Shown here piece after piece: positions 23,634 through 31,998 of a DNA stretch of 64,000 nt. Position 1 is the first letter of the stretch; the number at the start of each line of letters is the position of its first letter. The notes beneath the pieces are model-generated. The model had not been told where the DNA came from and did not search any database. It saw nothing but the letters and a program-made list of their open reading frames with translations. Source of the DNA: Bradyrhizobium hereditatis (GTDB lineage: Bacteria > Pseudomonadota > Alphaproteobacteria > Rhizobiales > Xanthobacteraceae); NCBI RefSeq assembly GCF_020329435.1, contig NZ_JAGKJK010000013.1, forward strand, positions 124,001-188,000. The letters run 5' to 3'. The position numbers and the translations under genes were made by a program.

Positions 23634-25706
23634 ATGAGCGGACCATCCGATTTTCAGCCGACCAATCCCGCCTTGAAGTGGATCGAACGGCGCCTCCCGA
23701 TCATGGGACTTATGCATTCCTCGTTCGTGGCGTATCCGACGCCGCGTAATCTGAACTACTGGTGGACCTTCGGCGCGATCCTTTCGTTCATGCTGGGCGT
23801 GCAGATCCTGACCGGTGTGATCCTGGCGATGCACTACACGCCGCATGCCGATATGGCGTTCAAGTCCGTTGAACTCATCGTCCGCGACGTCAATTACGGC
23901 TGGCTGCTGCGTAACATCCACGCCAGCGGCGCGTCGATGTTCTTCTTCGCGGTCTACATCCACATGTTTCGCGGTCTTTATTACGGGTCGTACAAGGAGC
24001 CGCGCGAAGTGCTCTGGATCCTCGGTGTCATCATCTATCTCCTGATGATGGCGACCGGCTTCATGGGCTACGTGCTGCCGTGGGGCCAGATGAGCTTCTG
24101 GGGCGCCACCGTGATCACCAACCTGTTCTCGGCCGTGCCCTATTTCGGCGAGACCATCGTGACGTGGCTGTGGGGCGGCTACGCCGTCGGCAATCCGACG
24201 CTGAACCGGTTCTTCTCGCTGCACTATCTGCTGCCGTTCGTGATCGCCGGCGTCGTCGTGCTGCACGTCTGGGCGTTGCACGTTGCAGGCCAGAACAATC
24301 CGGCCGGCGTCGAGCCGAAGAGCGAAAAGGACACGGTGCCGTTCACGCCCTACGCGACGATCAAGGATCTGTTCGGCGTCTCCTGCTTCCTGCTGTTCTA
24401 CGCCTGGTTCATCTTCTACATGCCGAACTATCTCGGTGACCCTGAGAACTATATTCCGGCCAATCCGGCCGTGACGCCCGCGCACATCGTTCCGGAATGG
24501 TATTACCTGCCGTTCTACGCGATCCTGCGTTCGATCCCGGACAAGCTTGCCGGCGTCGTGGCGATGTTCGGTGCGATCATCGTGCTGGCGTTCCTGCCCT
24601 GGCTCGACAGTGCCAAGACACGCTCGTCGAAGTACCGCCCGCTGGCCAAGCAGTTCTTCTGGGTCTTTGTCGCGGTTTGTATCGGTCTCGGCTATCTCGG
24701 CGCGCAGCCGCCGGAAGGCATCTACGTCATCGTGGGCCGCATCCTGACCGTCCTGTACTTCGCCTACTTCCTGATCCTGCTGCCGCTGCTCTCCCGAATT
24801 GAAAAGCCGCGTCCCGTGCCGAATTCGATTGCGGACGATGTGCTGGCCAAGACCGGCGGCAAGCCGGCACCGATGGTGTCGACCGTGATCGCACTGATGG
24901 TTGCGGGTGGCTTGCTGCTGGGCGGCGCCGACAGCGCTCGCGCCGCTGAAGGCAGCACCAAGCCACCGGCGCAGAAGTGGTCGTTTTCCGGCCCCTTCGG
25001 CAAGTTCGATCGGGGCGCGATGCAGCGCGGCCTGAAGGTTTACAAGGAAGTCTGCGCGTCCTGCCATGGCCTCTCGTTTGTCGCCTTCCGCAATCTCGCG
25101 GAAGCCGGCGGTCCGGGTTACTCCGTGGCGCAGGCCGCCGCATTCGCCTCCGAATACAAGGTGAAGGACGGCCCGAACGACCAGGGTGAGATGTTCGAAC
25201 GGCCGGGCCGGCCGGCCGATTATTTCCCCTCGCCGTTCCCCAACGAGCAGGCGGCGCGCGCGGCCAATGGCGGCGCATTTCCTCCGGACCTGTCGCTGAT
25301 CACCAAGGCGCGCAGCTACAGCCGCGGCTTCCCGATGTTCCTGATCGACTTCTTCACCCAGTATCAGGAGCAGGGACCGGATTACCTCGTGGCGCTGTTG
25401 CAGGGTTATGAGGACAAGCCGCCGGCCGGCTTCAACCTGCCGCAGGGCTCCTACTACAACACCTACTTCCCCGGCCACGCCATCAAGATGCCGAAGCCGC
25501 TGAGCGACGGCCAGGTTACCTATGACGACGGCTCGCCGACGACGGTTGCGCAATACGCCAAGGACGTCACCACGTTCCTGATGTGGGCCGCGGAGCCGCA
25601 CATGGAGACGCGCAAGCAACTCGGCCTCCAGGTGTTCGCGTTCCTGATCCTGCTCACCGTCTTGCTGTATTTCACCAAGAAGAAGGTCTGGGCCAACGCC
25701 CACTGA
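23634..25706 (+). CDS. fbcH: Fused cytochrome b / cytochrome c1 precursor of the bc1 complex
   Basis: A 690-residue polyprotein. Residues 1 to about 405 are cytochrome b, with multiple transmembrane helices, paired haem-ligand histidines (LLRNIHASGASMFFF, LLPFVIAGVVVLHV) and the quinol-oxidation loop PEWY at 286-289. An internal signal-like segment ends near residue 433 (GGADSARA). Residues about 435-690 are cytochrome c1, with haem-binding CASCH at about 473-477 and a C-terminal anchor (FLILLTVLLYFTKKK). In Bradyrhizobium the fbcFH operon makes exactly this precursor, which is cleaved into the two subunits during export. An intrinsic terminator follows the gene. Confidence 0.96.
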   Translation: MSGPSDFQPTNPALKWIERRLPIMGLMHSSFVAYPTPRNLNYWWTFGAILSFMLGVQILTGVILAMHYTPHADMAFKSVELIVRDVNYGWLLRNIHASGASMFFFAVYIHMFRGLYYGSYKEPREVLWILGVIIYLLMMATGFMGYVLPWGQMSFWGATVITNLFSAVPYFGETIVTWLWGGYAVGNPTLNRFFSLHYLLPFVIAGVVVLHVWALHVAGQNNPAGVEPKSEKDTVPFTPYATIKDLFGVSCFLLFYAWFIFYMPNYLGDPENYIPANPAVTPAHIVPEWYYLPFYAILRSIPDKLAGVVAMFGAIIVLAFLPWLDSAKTRSSKYRPLAKQFFWVFVAVCIGLGYLGAQPPEGIYVIVGRILTVLYFAYFLILLPLLSRIEKPRPVPNSIADDVLAKTGGKPAPMVSTVIALMVAGGLLLGGADSARAAEGSTKPPAQKWSFSGPFGKFDRGAMQRGLKVYKEVCASCHGLSFVAFRNLAEAGGPGYSVAQAAAFASEYKVKDGPNDQGEMFERPGRPADYFPSPFPNEQAARAANGGAFPPDLSLITKARSYSRGFPMFLIDFFTQYQEQGPDYLVALLQGYEDKPPAGFNLPQGSYYNTYFPGHAIKMPKPLSDGQVTYDDGSPTTVAQYAKDVTTFLMWAAEPHMETRKQLGLQVFAFLILLTVLLYFTKKKVWANAH

Positions 25707-25733
25707 TCCCAGCGCTTCACATCGCGAATTCGG

Positions 25734-25757
25734 AAAAGCCCCTGCGGGGGCTTTTTT
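25734..25757 (+). terminator. Intrinsic terminator of the petA-fbcH operon
   Basis: An AAAAGCCCC arm, 4-nt loop, GGGGCTTTT arm and continuing T-run lie 28 bp past the fbcH stop. This is a textbook Rho-independent terminator. Confidence 0.88.
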
Positions 25758-25865
25758 GTTGCGTGCATTCTGCGCAGCGTTGCTCCTCGCAAGGACGGGA
25801 TTGCGCCCCATCTCTACTGCGGACAGAATACCGTCAATCAGCCCAAGATCATTCGGGAGGACTCC

Positions 25866-26540
25866 ATGGGTACCAGCATCACCTTCAAGCGGCCGGACGG
25901 CAAGGATGCCGCCGGCTATCTTGCCAACGCTTCGCGCGGCAATGCGCCGGGAGTGGTCGTGATCCAGGAGTGGTGGGGATTGCAGGACCAGATCAAGGGC
26001 ATGTGCGACCGCTTCGCGCTGGCGGGCTTCGACGCGCTGGCGCCCGATCTCTACAACGGCACGGTGGTGCCGTATCACGACACGGATGCGGCCGGCCGGG
26101 AAATGAAGTCGCTGGATTTCATGGACGCCACCACGCAGACCGTGCGGGGCGCCGTGCAATATCTGTCGCGTAATGGGGCCAAGGTCGGATTGACCGGCTT
26201 CTGCCTCGGCGGCGCGGTGACCATCATCGGCGCCACCAAGATCCCGGAGCTTGCGGCTGGCGTCGTGTTCTACGGCATTCCGCCGGAGCAGGCCGCAAAG
26301 CCGGCTGACGTGAAGATCCCGCTGCAGGCGCATTTCGCCAACAAGGACGACTGGTGCACGCCGCAAGTCGTGGATGCGTTCGAGCAAGGCATGAAGGACG
26401 CCGGCAAGTCGCTCGAGCTCTTCCGCTATGACGCCGAGCACGCCTTCGTCAACGAGCAGCGGCAATCCGTGCATGACCGCCAGGCCGCTGAACTCGCCTG
26501 GGGCAGGGCGACGGCGTTTTTCGCAAAGCATTTGGGGTGA
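25866..26540 (+). CDS. Dienelactone hydrolase family protein
   Basis: A 224-residue alpha/beta hydrolase. The nucleophile elbow GFCLGG has the cysteine characteristic of dienelactone hydrolases; the Asp (NKDDW) and His (AEHAFVN) of the triad are also present, and QEWWGL is conserved in the family. Such enzymes hydrolyse lactones or similar esters in aromatic catabolism, though many family members have unassigned substrates. No other aromatic catabolism genes flank it. GGAGGA lies before the start. Confidence 0.9.
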   Translation: MGTSITFKRPDGKDAAGYLANASRGNAPGVVVIQEWWGLQDQIKGMCDRFALAGFDALAPDLYNGTVVPYHDTDAAGREMKSLDFMDATTQTVRGAVQYLSRNGAKVGLTGFCLGGAVTIIGATKIPELAAGVVFYGIPPEQAAKPADVKIPLQAHFANKDDWCTPQVVDAFEQGMKDAGKSLELFRYDAEHAFVNEQRQSVHDRQAAELAWGRATAFFAKHLG

Positions 26541-26554
26541 GCTGGTCGCTTGCT

Positions 26555-26668
26555 CGTCATTGCGAGCGGAGCGACTTGTCCGCCGAAGCCTTGGCGAAGG
26601 CGGGAGCAATCCATCGCGAGGGATGCGGCGACATGAATTGCTTCGTCGCTTCGCTCCTCGCAATGACG
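26555..26668. repeat. Dispersed palindromic repeat, family A, copy 1
   Basis: A 114-bp intergenic element bounded by CGTCATTGCGAG and its exact inverse CTCGCAATGACG. Internal words GCAATCCAT and ATTGCTTCGTCGCTTCGCTC recur in the other copies at 30029, 30768 and 62551. It separates the hydrolase and epimerase genes. Confidence 0.85.
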
Positions 26669-26681
26669 GTGGAGGCCGTGA

Positions 26682-27584
26682 ATGAAAATCTTCTGCACGG
26701 GCGCCTCGGGCTATATCGGCGGATCGGTTGCCGCGCATCTGGCGGCGGCCGGCCATCAGGTGACCGGATTGGTCCGTTCCGTTGAAAAGGCCGAGGCCGT
26801 TCGCGCATTCGGCATCGAGCCGGTGCTGGGCACACTGGACGACGGGGAAGTTCTGGCGCAAGCGGCGTGGGCCGCCGATATCGTGGTCAATGCCGCAAGC
26901 GCCGACCACAAGGGCGCCGTTGTCGCGCTGCTCGATGCGCTCACCGGAAGCGGCAAGGCATTCATCCACACATCGGGATCGAGCATCGTCGGCAAGCGCT
27001 CCCGCGGCGAGCGCTCCGATGACATCTTCAACGAAGATACGCCCGTGACGCCATCGCCCGCCCGCGCGGCGCGGGTCGCGCTGAACGAGTTCATTCTCTC
27101 CCATCGCGACAAGGGCTGTCGTCCCGTCATCATCTGCCCGAGCCTGATCTACGGCATCGGCCACGGGGCAGGGCGCGACAGCGTGCAGGTGCCGCTTCTG
27201 ATCAAGCTCGCCAAAAAGCGCGGCAACGCGGCGCATGCCGGGCCCGGCGAGAACATCTGGTCCAACGTGCATATCGACGATCTCGTGACGCTGTACATGC
27301 TCGCGATCGACAAAGCGCCGGCGGGTAGCTTCTATTTCGCCGAGAATGGCGAGAATTCGATGCGGGAGGCGTGCGAGGCGATCAACCGCATGCTCGGCTT
27401 CGCCGGCGCGCCGTCGGCGATGTCGATGCAGGAGGCGGCCGGAGAATGGGGCGAGGGGACGGCCGAGGACACCATGGCCTCCAATAGCCGCGTCCGTGCC
27501 GAACGCGCGCGCCGCGAGCTCGGCTGGCGACCGAGAGCGCGCTCGCTGATCGAGGAGATCGAGCACGGGTGTTACCGCAAGTAG
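26682..27584 (+). CDS. NAD(P)-dependent epimerase/dehydratase-type SDR
   Basis: A 300-residue extended or atypical short-chain dehydrogenase. The Rossmann loop is TGASGYIGGSVAAHL (glycine motif G-x-x-G-x-x-G at residues 7-13), followed by a substrate-binding C-terminal half. TSGSSIVG marks the Ser region. The canonical Y-x3-K pair is not evident: the expected stretch reads PARAARVALNEFIL, so catalysis may be altered. It could reduce a ketone or epimerise a sugar or isoprenoid-like substrate; the substrate is unknown. Confidence 0.82.
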   Translation: MKIFCTGASGYIGGSVAAHLAAAGHQVTGLVRSVEKAEAVRAFGIEPVLGTLDDGEVLAQAAWAADIVVNAASADHKGAVVALLDALTGSGKAFIHTSGSSIVGKRSRGERSDDIFNEDTPVTPSPARAARVALNEFILSHRDKGCRPVIICPSLIYGIGHGAGRDSVQVPLLIKLAKKRGNAAHAGPGENIWSNVHIDDLVTLYMLAIDKAPAGSFYFAENGENSMREACEAINRMLGFAGAPSAMSMQEAAGEWGEGTAEDTMASNSRVRAERARRELGWRPRARSLIEEIEHGCYRK

Positions 27585-27593
27585 CAAACACGC

Positions 27594-27615
27594 CGTCCCG
27601 GCGAACGCCGGGACG
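27594..27615. repeat. Short perfect hairpin downstream of the epimerase gene
   Basis: Arms CGTCCCGGC and GCCGGGACG with loop GAAC form a perfect 9-bp stem 10 bp past the epimerase stop. No T-run follows. It may be a partial dispersed repeat or a 3'-end structure. Confidence 0.5.
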
Positions 27616-27659
27616 CCCCAGGATAGGCTTGGGGCGAGGCTTCCGGGGCTGTCTTTCTC

Positions 27660-27688
27660 TTGACATCGTTCCCGCCGGATGGTGTTTA
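27660..27688 (+). promoter_or_regulatory. Candidate promoter of the trp leader transcript
   Basis: TTGACA at 27660-27665 and a weak TGTTTA at 27683-27688 are 17 bp apart. The predicted start, 6-7 bp later, falls at or next to the A of the leader ATG (27695), which would make the leader peptide mRNA leaderless, as described for Sinorhizobium trpL. Confidence 0.5.
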
Positions 27689-27694
27689 GTTCCC

Positions 27695-27742
27695 ATGAGC
27701 ACCGTCGTTACCCCCTCGCGTCTGTGGTGGCGCACCTCCTAA
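27695..27742 (+). CDS. trpL: trp operon leader peptide (tandem Trp codons)
   Basis: A 15-residue open frame, MSTVVTPSRLWWRTS, with two consecutive TGG codons, 114 bp upstream of trpE(G). Ribosome stalling at the Trp codons when charged tRNA-Trp is scarce would shift RNA folding and allow transcription into trpE(G), the standard attenuation mechanism of rhizobial trpE leaders. No ribosome-binding site precedes it; the promoter spacing suggests a leaderless transcript. It is too short for ordinary gene callers. Confidence 0.85.
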   Translation: MSTVVTPSRLWWRTS

Positions 27743-27850
27743 GAGGTGGCCGGTGCGATTTCATTTTTACAATCGTCGAAGGTCGCCATCGCAGTGCGAC
27801 GGTCCCTTCGTTTGTCCTGTGTGGCGCTCCCTCCCGAAGTTTCGTAAGAG
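27731..27850 (+). promoter_or_regulatory. trpE(G) attenuator region
   Basis: Mutually exclusive structures can be drawn. CACCTC (27733-27738) pairs with GAGGTG (27743-27748) around the leader stop codon, or CGCACC (27731-27736) with GGTGCG (27752-27757), followed by ATTTCATTTTT. A distal stem pairs GTCGC (27782-27786) with GCGAC (27796-27800), followed by a pyrimidine-rich run. I cannot say by eye which is the terminator. Confidence 0.6.
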
Positions 27851-27856
27851 GATCAC

Positions 27857-30022
27857 ATGAACAGGACAGTCTTCTCCCTGCCGGAGCGCAGCGAATACCG
27901 GACCAGCGGCGGCCTGGTGATTGCGCGCGTCGTCGAGCAGTTCACCGGCAATGCCAAGCGCCTGGACGATCTGATCGAGCTGCTCGACCGCCGCCGCGGC
28001 GTCGTCCTGTCCTCCGGCACCACGGTGCCGGGCCGCTACGAAAGTTTTGACCTCGGCTTTGCCGATCCGCCGCTGGTGCTGGAAACCGTCGGCGCGAACT
28101 TTTCGCTGTCGGCGCTGAATGCGCGGGGCGAGGTGCTGATCGCGTTCCTGGGCGACGTGCTCCGCGAGCCCTGCGTCGTCATCTCTGAAAAAAGCCCGAC
28201 GCGGCTCGCCGGCCACATCATCCGCGGCGCCGCGCCGGTCGAGGAAGACCAGCGCACCCGCCGCGCCAGCGTGATGTCGCTGGTGCGCGATCTCATCGCC
28301 GCCCTTGCCGCCAATGACGATCCGCTGCTCGGCCTGTACGGCGCCTTCGCCTACGACCTCGTGTTCCAGATCGAGGACCTCGTGCAGAAGCGCCCACGCG
28401 AGGCCGATCAGCGCGACATCGTGCTCTATGTGCCCGATCGCCTGCTGGCTTACGACCGAGCAACCGGCCGCGGCGTCGCGTTGAGTTACGATTTCTCCTG
28501 GAAGGGCAAATCCACACAAGGTCTGCCGCGCGACACCGCCGCGAGCGTCTACGCCAAGACGCCGCGACAGGGCTTTGCCGATCACGCGCCCGGAGAATAT
28601 CAGGCAACGGTGGAAGTCGCGCGCGCGGCGTTCGCGCGTGGCGATCTGTTCGAGGCGGTGCCGGGGCAGCTCTTTGCCGAGCCGTGCGAGCGCTCGCCGG
28701 CCGAGGTATTCCAGCGGCTCTGCCGCATCAACCCGTCGCCCTATGGCGCGCTGATGAATCTCGGCGAGGGGGAATTCCTGGTGTCGGCCTCGCCGGAAAT
28801 GTTCGTGCGTTCTGATGGCCGCCGGGTCGAGACCTGTCCAATCTCGGGCACCATCGCGCGCGGCGTCGATGCGATCGGCGATGCCGAGCAGATCAGGCAG
28901 CTCTTGAACTCGGAGAAGGACGAGTTCGAACTCAACATGTGCACCGACGTCGACCGCAACGACAAGGCGCGCGTCTGCATTCCCGGCACCATCAAGGTGT
29001 TGGCGCGGCGGCAGATCGAGACCTATTCGAAACTGTTCCACACGGTTGATCACGTCGAGGGCATGCTGCGCCCGGGCTTCGATGCGCTGGACGCCTTCCT
29101 GACGCACGCCTGGGCGGTAACCGTGACCGGCGCGCCGAAATTGTGGGCGATGCAGTTCGTCGAGGATAATGAGCGTTCGTCGCGGCGCTGGTATGCCGGC
29201 GCGATCGGCGCGGTGAATTTCGACGGCAGTATCAACACCGGTCTGACGATCCGCACCATCCGCATGAAGGACGGCCTCGCCGAGGTGCGGGTCGGCGCCA
29301 CCTGCCTCTTTGACTCTGATCCCGCCGCCGAAGACCGCGAATGTCAGGTCAAGGCGGCCGCGCTGTTCCAGGCGCTGCGCGGCGATGCGCCAAAACCGCT
29401 GTCGACCTTCGCGCCCGACGCGACCGGTTCGGGCCGCAAGGTGCTCTTGATCGATCACGACGACAGTTTTGTGCACATGCTGGCGGATTATTTCCGCCAG
29501 GTCGGCGCCAGCGTGACCGTGGTCCGCCACGTCCACGCGCAGGAGATGCTGAAGCAGAAAGGCTGGGATCTCCTGGTGCTGTCGCCGGGCCCGGGCCGGC
29601 CTGAGGATTTCGGGATCGCGAAGACCATCGGCGCGGCGCTTGATAAGAAGCTGCCGATCTTCGGCGTCTGCCTGGGCGTGCAGGCGATCGGCGAATATTT
29701 CGGCGGCCAGCTCGGCCAGCTCAGCCAGCCCGCGCACGGCCGTCCGTCGCGGATCCAGGTGCGCGGCGGACGCCTGATGCAGAACCTGCCGAACGAGATC
29801 GTGATCGGCCGCTATCATTCGCTCTATGTCGAACGCGACAGCGTGCCCGACGTTCTCGATGTCACCGCGACCACCGAGGACGGCGTCGCGATGGCGATCG
29901 AGCACAAGACCCTGCCGGTCGGCGGCGTGCAGTTTCATCCGGAATCGCTGATGTCGCTTGGCGGCGAGGTGGGGCTGCGCATCGTCGAAAATGCGTTCCG
30001 GCTGAATGTTGGAGCAAACTGA
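27857..30022 (+). CDS. trpE: Anthranilate synthase, fused TrpE-TrpG
   Basis: A 721-residue bifunctional enzyme making anthranilate from chorismate and glutamine, the first step of tryptophan synthesis. Residues 1 to about 510 form the TrpE/chorismate-binding component (DLFEAVPGQLF, GEFLVSASPEMFV, CPISGTIARG, FELNMCTDVDRND). From about 530 a TrpG glutamine amidotransferase follows, with nucleophile GVCLGVQ and the His-x-Glu partner in VQFHPES. Rhizobia characteristically carry this fusion, called trpE(G). Expression is probably attenuated through the leader peptide directly upstream. AGAGGA precedes the ATG. Confidence 0.96.
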   Translation: MNRTVFSLPERSEYRTSGGLVIARVVEQFTGNAKRLDDLIELLDRRRGVVLSSGTTVPGRYESFDLGFADPPLVLETVGANFSLSALNARGEVLIAFLGDVLREPCVVISEKSPTRLAGHIIRGAAPVEEDQRTRRASVMSLVRDLIAALAANDDPLLGLYGAFAYDLVFQIEDLVQKRPREADQRDIVLYVPDRLLAYDRATGRGVALSYDFSWKGKSTQGLPRDTAASVYAKTPRQGFADHAPGEYQATVEVARAAFARGDLFEAVPGQLFAEPCERSPAEVFQRLCRINPSPYGALMNLGEGEFLVSASPEMFVRSDGRRVETCPISGTIARGVDAIGDAEQIRQLLNSEKDEFELNMCTDVDRNDKARVCIPGTIKVLARRQIETYSKLFHTVDHVEGMLRPGFDALDAFLTHAWAVTVTGAPKLWAMQFVEDNERSSRRWYAGAIGAVNFDGSINTGLTIRTIRMKDGLAEVRVGATCLFDSDPAAEDRECQVKAAALFQALRGDAPKPLSTFAPDATGSGRKVLLIDHDDSFVHMLADYFRQVGASVTVVRHVHAQEMLKQKGWDLLVLSPGPGRPEDFGIAKTIGAALDKKLPIFGVCLGVQAIGEYFGGQLGQLSQPAHGRPSRIQVRGGRLMQNLPNEIVIGRYHSLYVERDSVPDVLDVTATTEDGVAMAIEHKTLPVGGVQFHPESLMSLGGEVGLRIVENAFRLNVGAN

Positions 30023-30028
30023 TTGACC

Positions 30029-30147
30029 CGTCATTGCGAGGAGCGAAGCGAAGAAGCAATCCATACCGCATTCGAGGCGCGATGGATTGCTTCGCGGAGC
30101 CTGTCATCCGGCGGCGCTTCGCGCCGACCGGGTGGCTCGCAATGACG
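30029..30147. repeat. Dispersed palindromic repeat, family A, copy 2
   Basis: A 119-bp element with the same CGTCATTGCGAG and CTCGCAATGACG termini as copy 1, only 6 bp past the trpE(G) stop and ending 30 bp before apt. Any transcript crossing it would fold into a long hairpin. Confidence 0.85.
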
Positions 30148-30177
30148 GTGGAAAAATCGAAAGCGAGATAATCACCG

Positions 30178-30717
<540 letters not shown>

Positions 30718-30767
30718 GGTTTCGCCGCCATCCTTTCCGCGTCGACGGGGGCGCTGCGGCCGTTCCC

Positions 30768-30848
30768 CGTCATTGCGAGCGCAGCGAAGCAATCCATCCT
30801 TCCGTGTATGAGGTGACAATGGATTGCTTCGCTGCGCTCGCAATGACG
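30768..30848. repeat. Dispersed palindromic repeat, family A, copy 3 (short form)
   Basis: An 81-bp version with the same 12-bp inverted termini and internal words GAAGCAATCCATCC and GGATTGCTTCGCTGCGCT, which are themselves near-complementary and form a long hairpin with a short central spacer. Confidence 0.85.
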
Positions 30849-30873
30849 CTGAGGTAACGGCCCAATGTTCGAC

Positions 30874-30977
30874 TGTCATCCCCCGCGCATGCGGGGGATC
30901 CAGTACGCCGCGGCTTCTCGGTTTGATCAGGGCTGTCTCTGGAATGCTGGGTCGCCCGGTCAAGCCGGGCGATGACA
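30874..30977. repeat. Dispersed repeat, family C, copy 1
   Basis: A 104-bp element from TGTCATCCCCCGC to GGGCGATGACA. It contains GGGGGATCCAGTACGCCGCGG and a GCCCGG/CCGGGC hairpin. GATCCAGTACGCCG has a close match (CATCCAGTACGCCG) in the copy at 36608, supporting a repeat family. Confidence 0.65.
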
Positions 30978-30984
30978 ACGGAGT

Positions 30985-31472
30985 ATGTGTCCGCGCTCTC
31001 GCGACGTATCACGTCCGAGTTTTGCATCTTCTGTTGCCCTCATCGAGATAGAGGGCGCAGGGAAGACCGGGTGCTGGCTGCACCCGCGGTCTCGTGTGCC
31101 GTTGCGCAAAAAGGAAACGCACACGAGCATACAGGTACAGCGGAAACACTCCGGCCTTCCCTGCGCAATGGCTTTGCGGCTTACTTCGTGCTCTTCCTGG
31201 TGAACGGCTTTATTGCCACCATCGCCTCACGAGACAACCCCGCGAAACTTAACGCCAGCACCGCGGCGCCCGAACCACACGACTTCGCCGTACGCTTCCG
31301 GCGCGTACGTCTAGCGCGCCATCTGCGTCCATCGCATCTCACTGCACGTTGGTGACGTGGCCAACGCCCCTCATCTTGCGGTGAAATCAGAAGTGATTTG
31401 CTCCTCGCGTTACCATGCCGCAGGCCGCCGGATACAATTGCGCTTGCGCGCGCAAGCAAATCACTCCGGTGC
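30985..31472. repeat. Repeat-like non-coding region (resembles a dispersed Bradyrhizobium element)
   Basis: About 490 bp without a supportable gene. Short open frames here (for example 30985-31203, containing EGAGKTGCWLHPRSRVPL) resemble spurious hypothetical proteins I remember as recurring many times in Bradyrhizobium genomes, which marks the DNA as a dispersed element rather than a gene. Only one copy lies in this window, so the claim rests on memory. Three repeat elements abut it or lie just upstream, suggesting a nested repeat landing site. Confidence 0.45.
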
Positions 31473-31542
31473 CGTAGGGTGGGCAAAGCGAACCGTGCCC
31501 ACTATCGAGCAGCGAGTTCGGCGCTCCTTTGCCCAACCTACC
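31473..31542. repeat. Dispersed repeat, family D, copy 1
   Basis: Begins CGTAGGGTGGGCAAAGCGAA followed by CCGTGCCCAC, and ends GCCCAACCTACC, roughly the inverse of its start. A second left end, with two substitutions, occurs at 53220. Confidence 0.65.
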
Positions 31543-31564
31543 GAGCCGTCATCCGGGATGAATG

Positions 31565-31897
31565 TTACACCGCTTCAGCGTTGAGCTGCTTCCGCCAATA
31601 CACCACGCGCTCCTTCAGGAGCGCGTCGCGGACGTAAGCGCTCTCTTTCTCTTCCAGCCGCTCGCATTCCTCGAACGAAAAACTGTCCGTCCCATGCGTG
31701 GTCCATGCCGCCTGCAGGCTGCGGCAGGGGTGGCTGCCCTGGCGCAGCGTGAACCAGATCCTGTTCTGGATTTTTTCCAGATCGGGGGTCTGGCCGACCC
31801 ACGCCTGCGGCGGGGATTGGCAGCGGATCGCGAAGATGCCCGCGACGGACTTCCGCTCCTTGTAGGCGGCGATGGCTGCCTTTCTTGGTAATGTCAT
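31565..31897 (-). CDS. GIY-YIG nuclease family protein (small, degenerate motif)
   Basis: A 110-residue protein whose core (GIFAIRC, then AWVGQTPDLEKIQNRI, then SHPCRSLQAAW) fits the GIY-YIG fold, with GIF and WVG in place of the canonical GIY and YIG. A C-terminal helix carries EECERLEEKE. The start at 31897 is supported by AAGGG seven bases upstream; longer frames run into unrelated sequence. Small stand-alone members are common and usually uncharacterised; whether this one cleaves DNA is uncertain because the motif is degenerate. Confidence 0.7.
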   Translation of the reverse strand: MTLPRKAAIAAYKERKSVAGIFAIRCQSPPQAWVGQTPDLEKIQNRIWFTLRQGSHPCRSLQAAWTTHGTDSFSFEECERLEEKESAYVRDALLKERVVYWRKQLNAEAV

Positions 31898-31998
31898 GTG
31901 GATGCCCTTCGCACTGCCGGTTGGTCGAGAGGCATAACAGGATTGGTTATCCGGCGTCAATATTACCCGGATGAAATTGTGAGAGGCAGTTGGGGCTA

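Noticed and set aside
23631..27587. A 1318-codon open frame on the minus strand opposite fbcH, the hydrolase and the epimerase
   Set aside because: It runs antisense to three well-supported genes and has His/Arg/Gln-rich composition typical of the reverse strand of GC-rich genes; no domain is visible apart from the shadows.
27767..30064. A 765-codon frame on the minus strand opposite trpE(G)
   Set aside because: It is antisense to a gene with intact active sites and has shadow-like Arg/His-rich composition.
30985..31355. Small open frames in the repeat zone downstream of apt
   Set aside because: They lie in a region that resembles a dispersed non-coding element, with different overlapping frames and no supporting signal.
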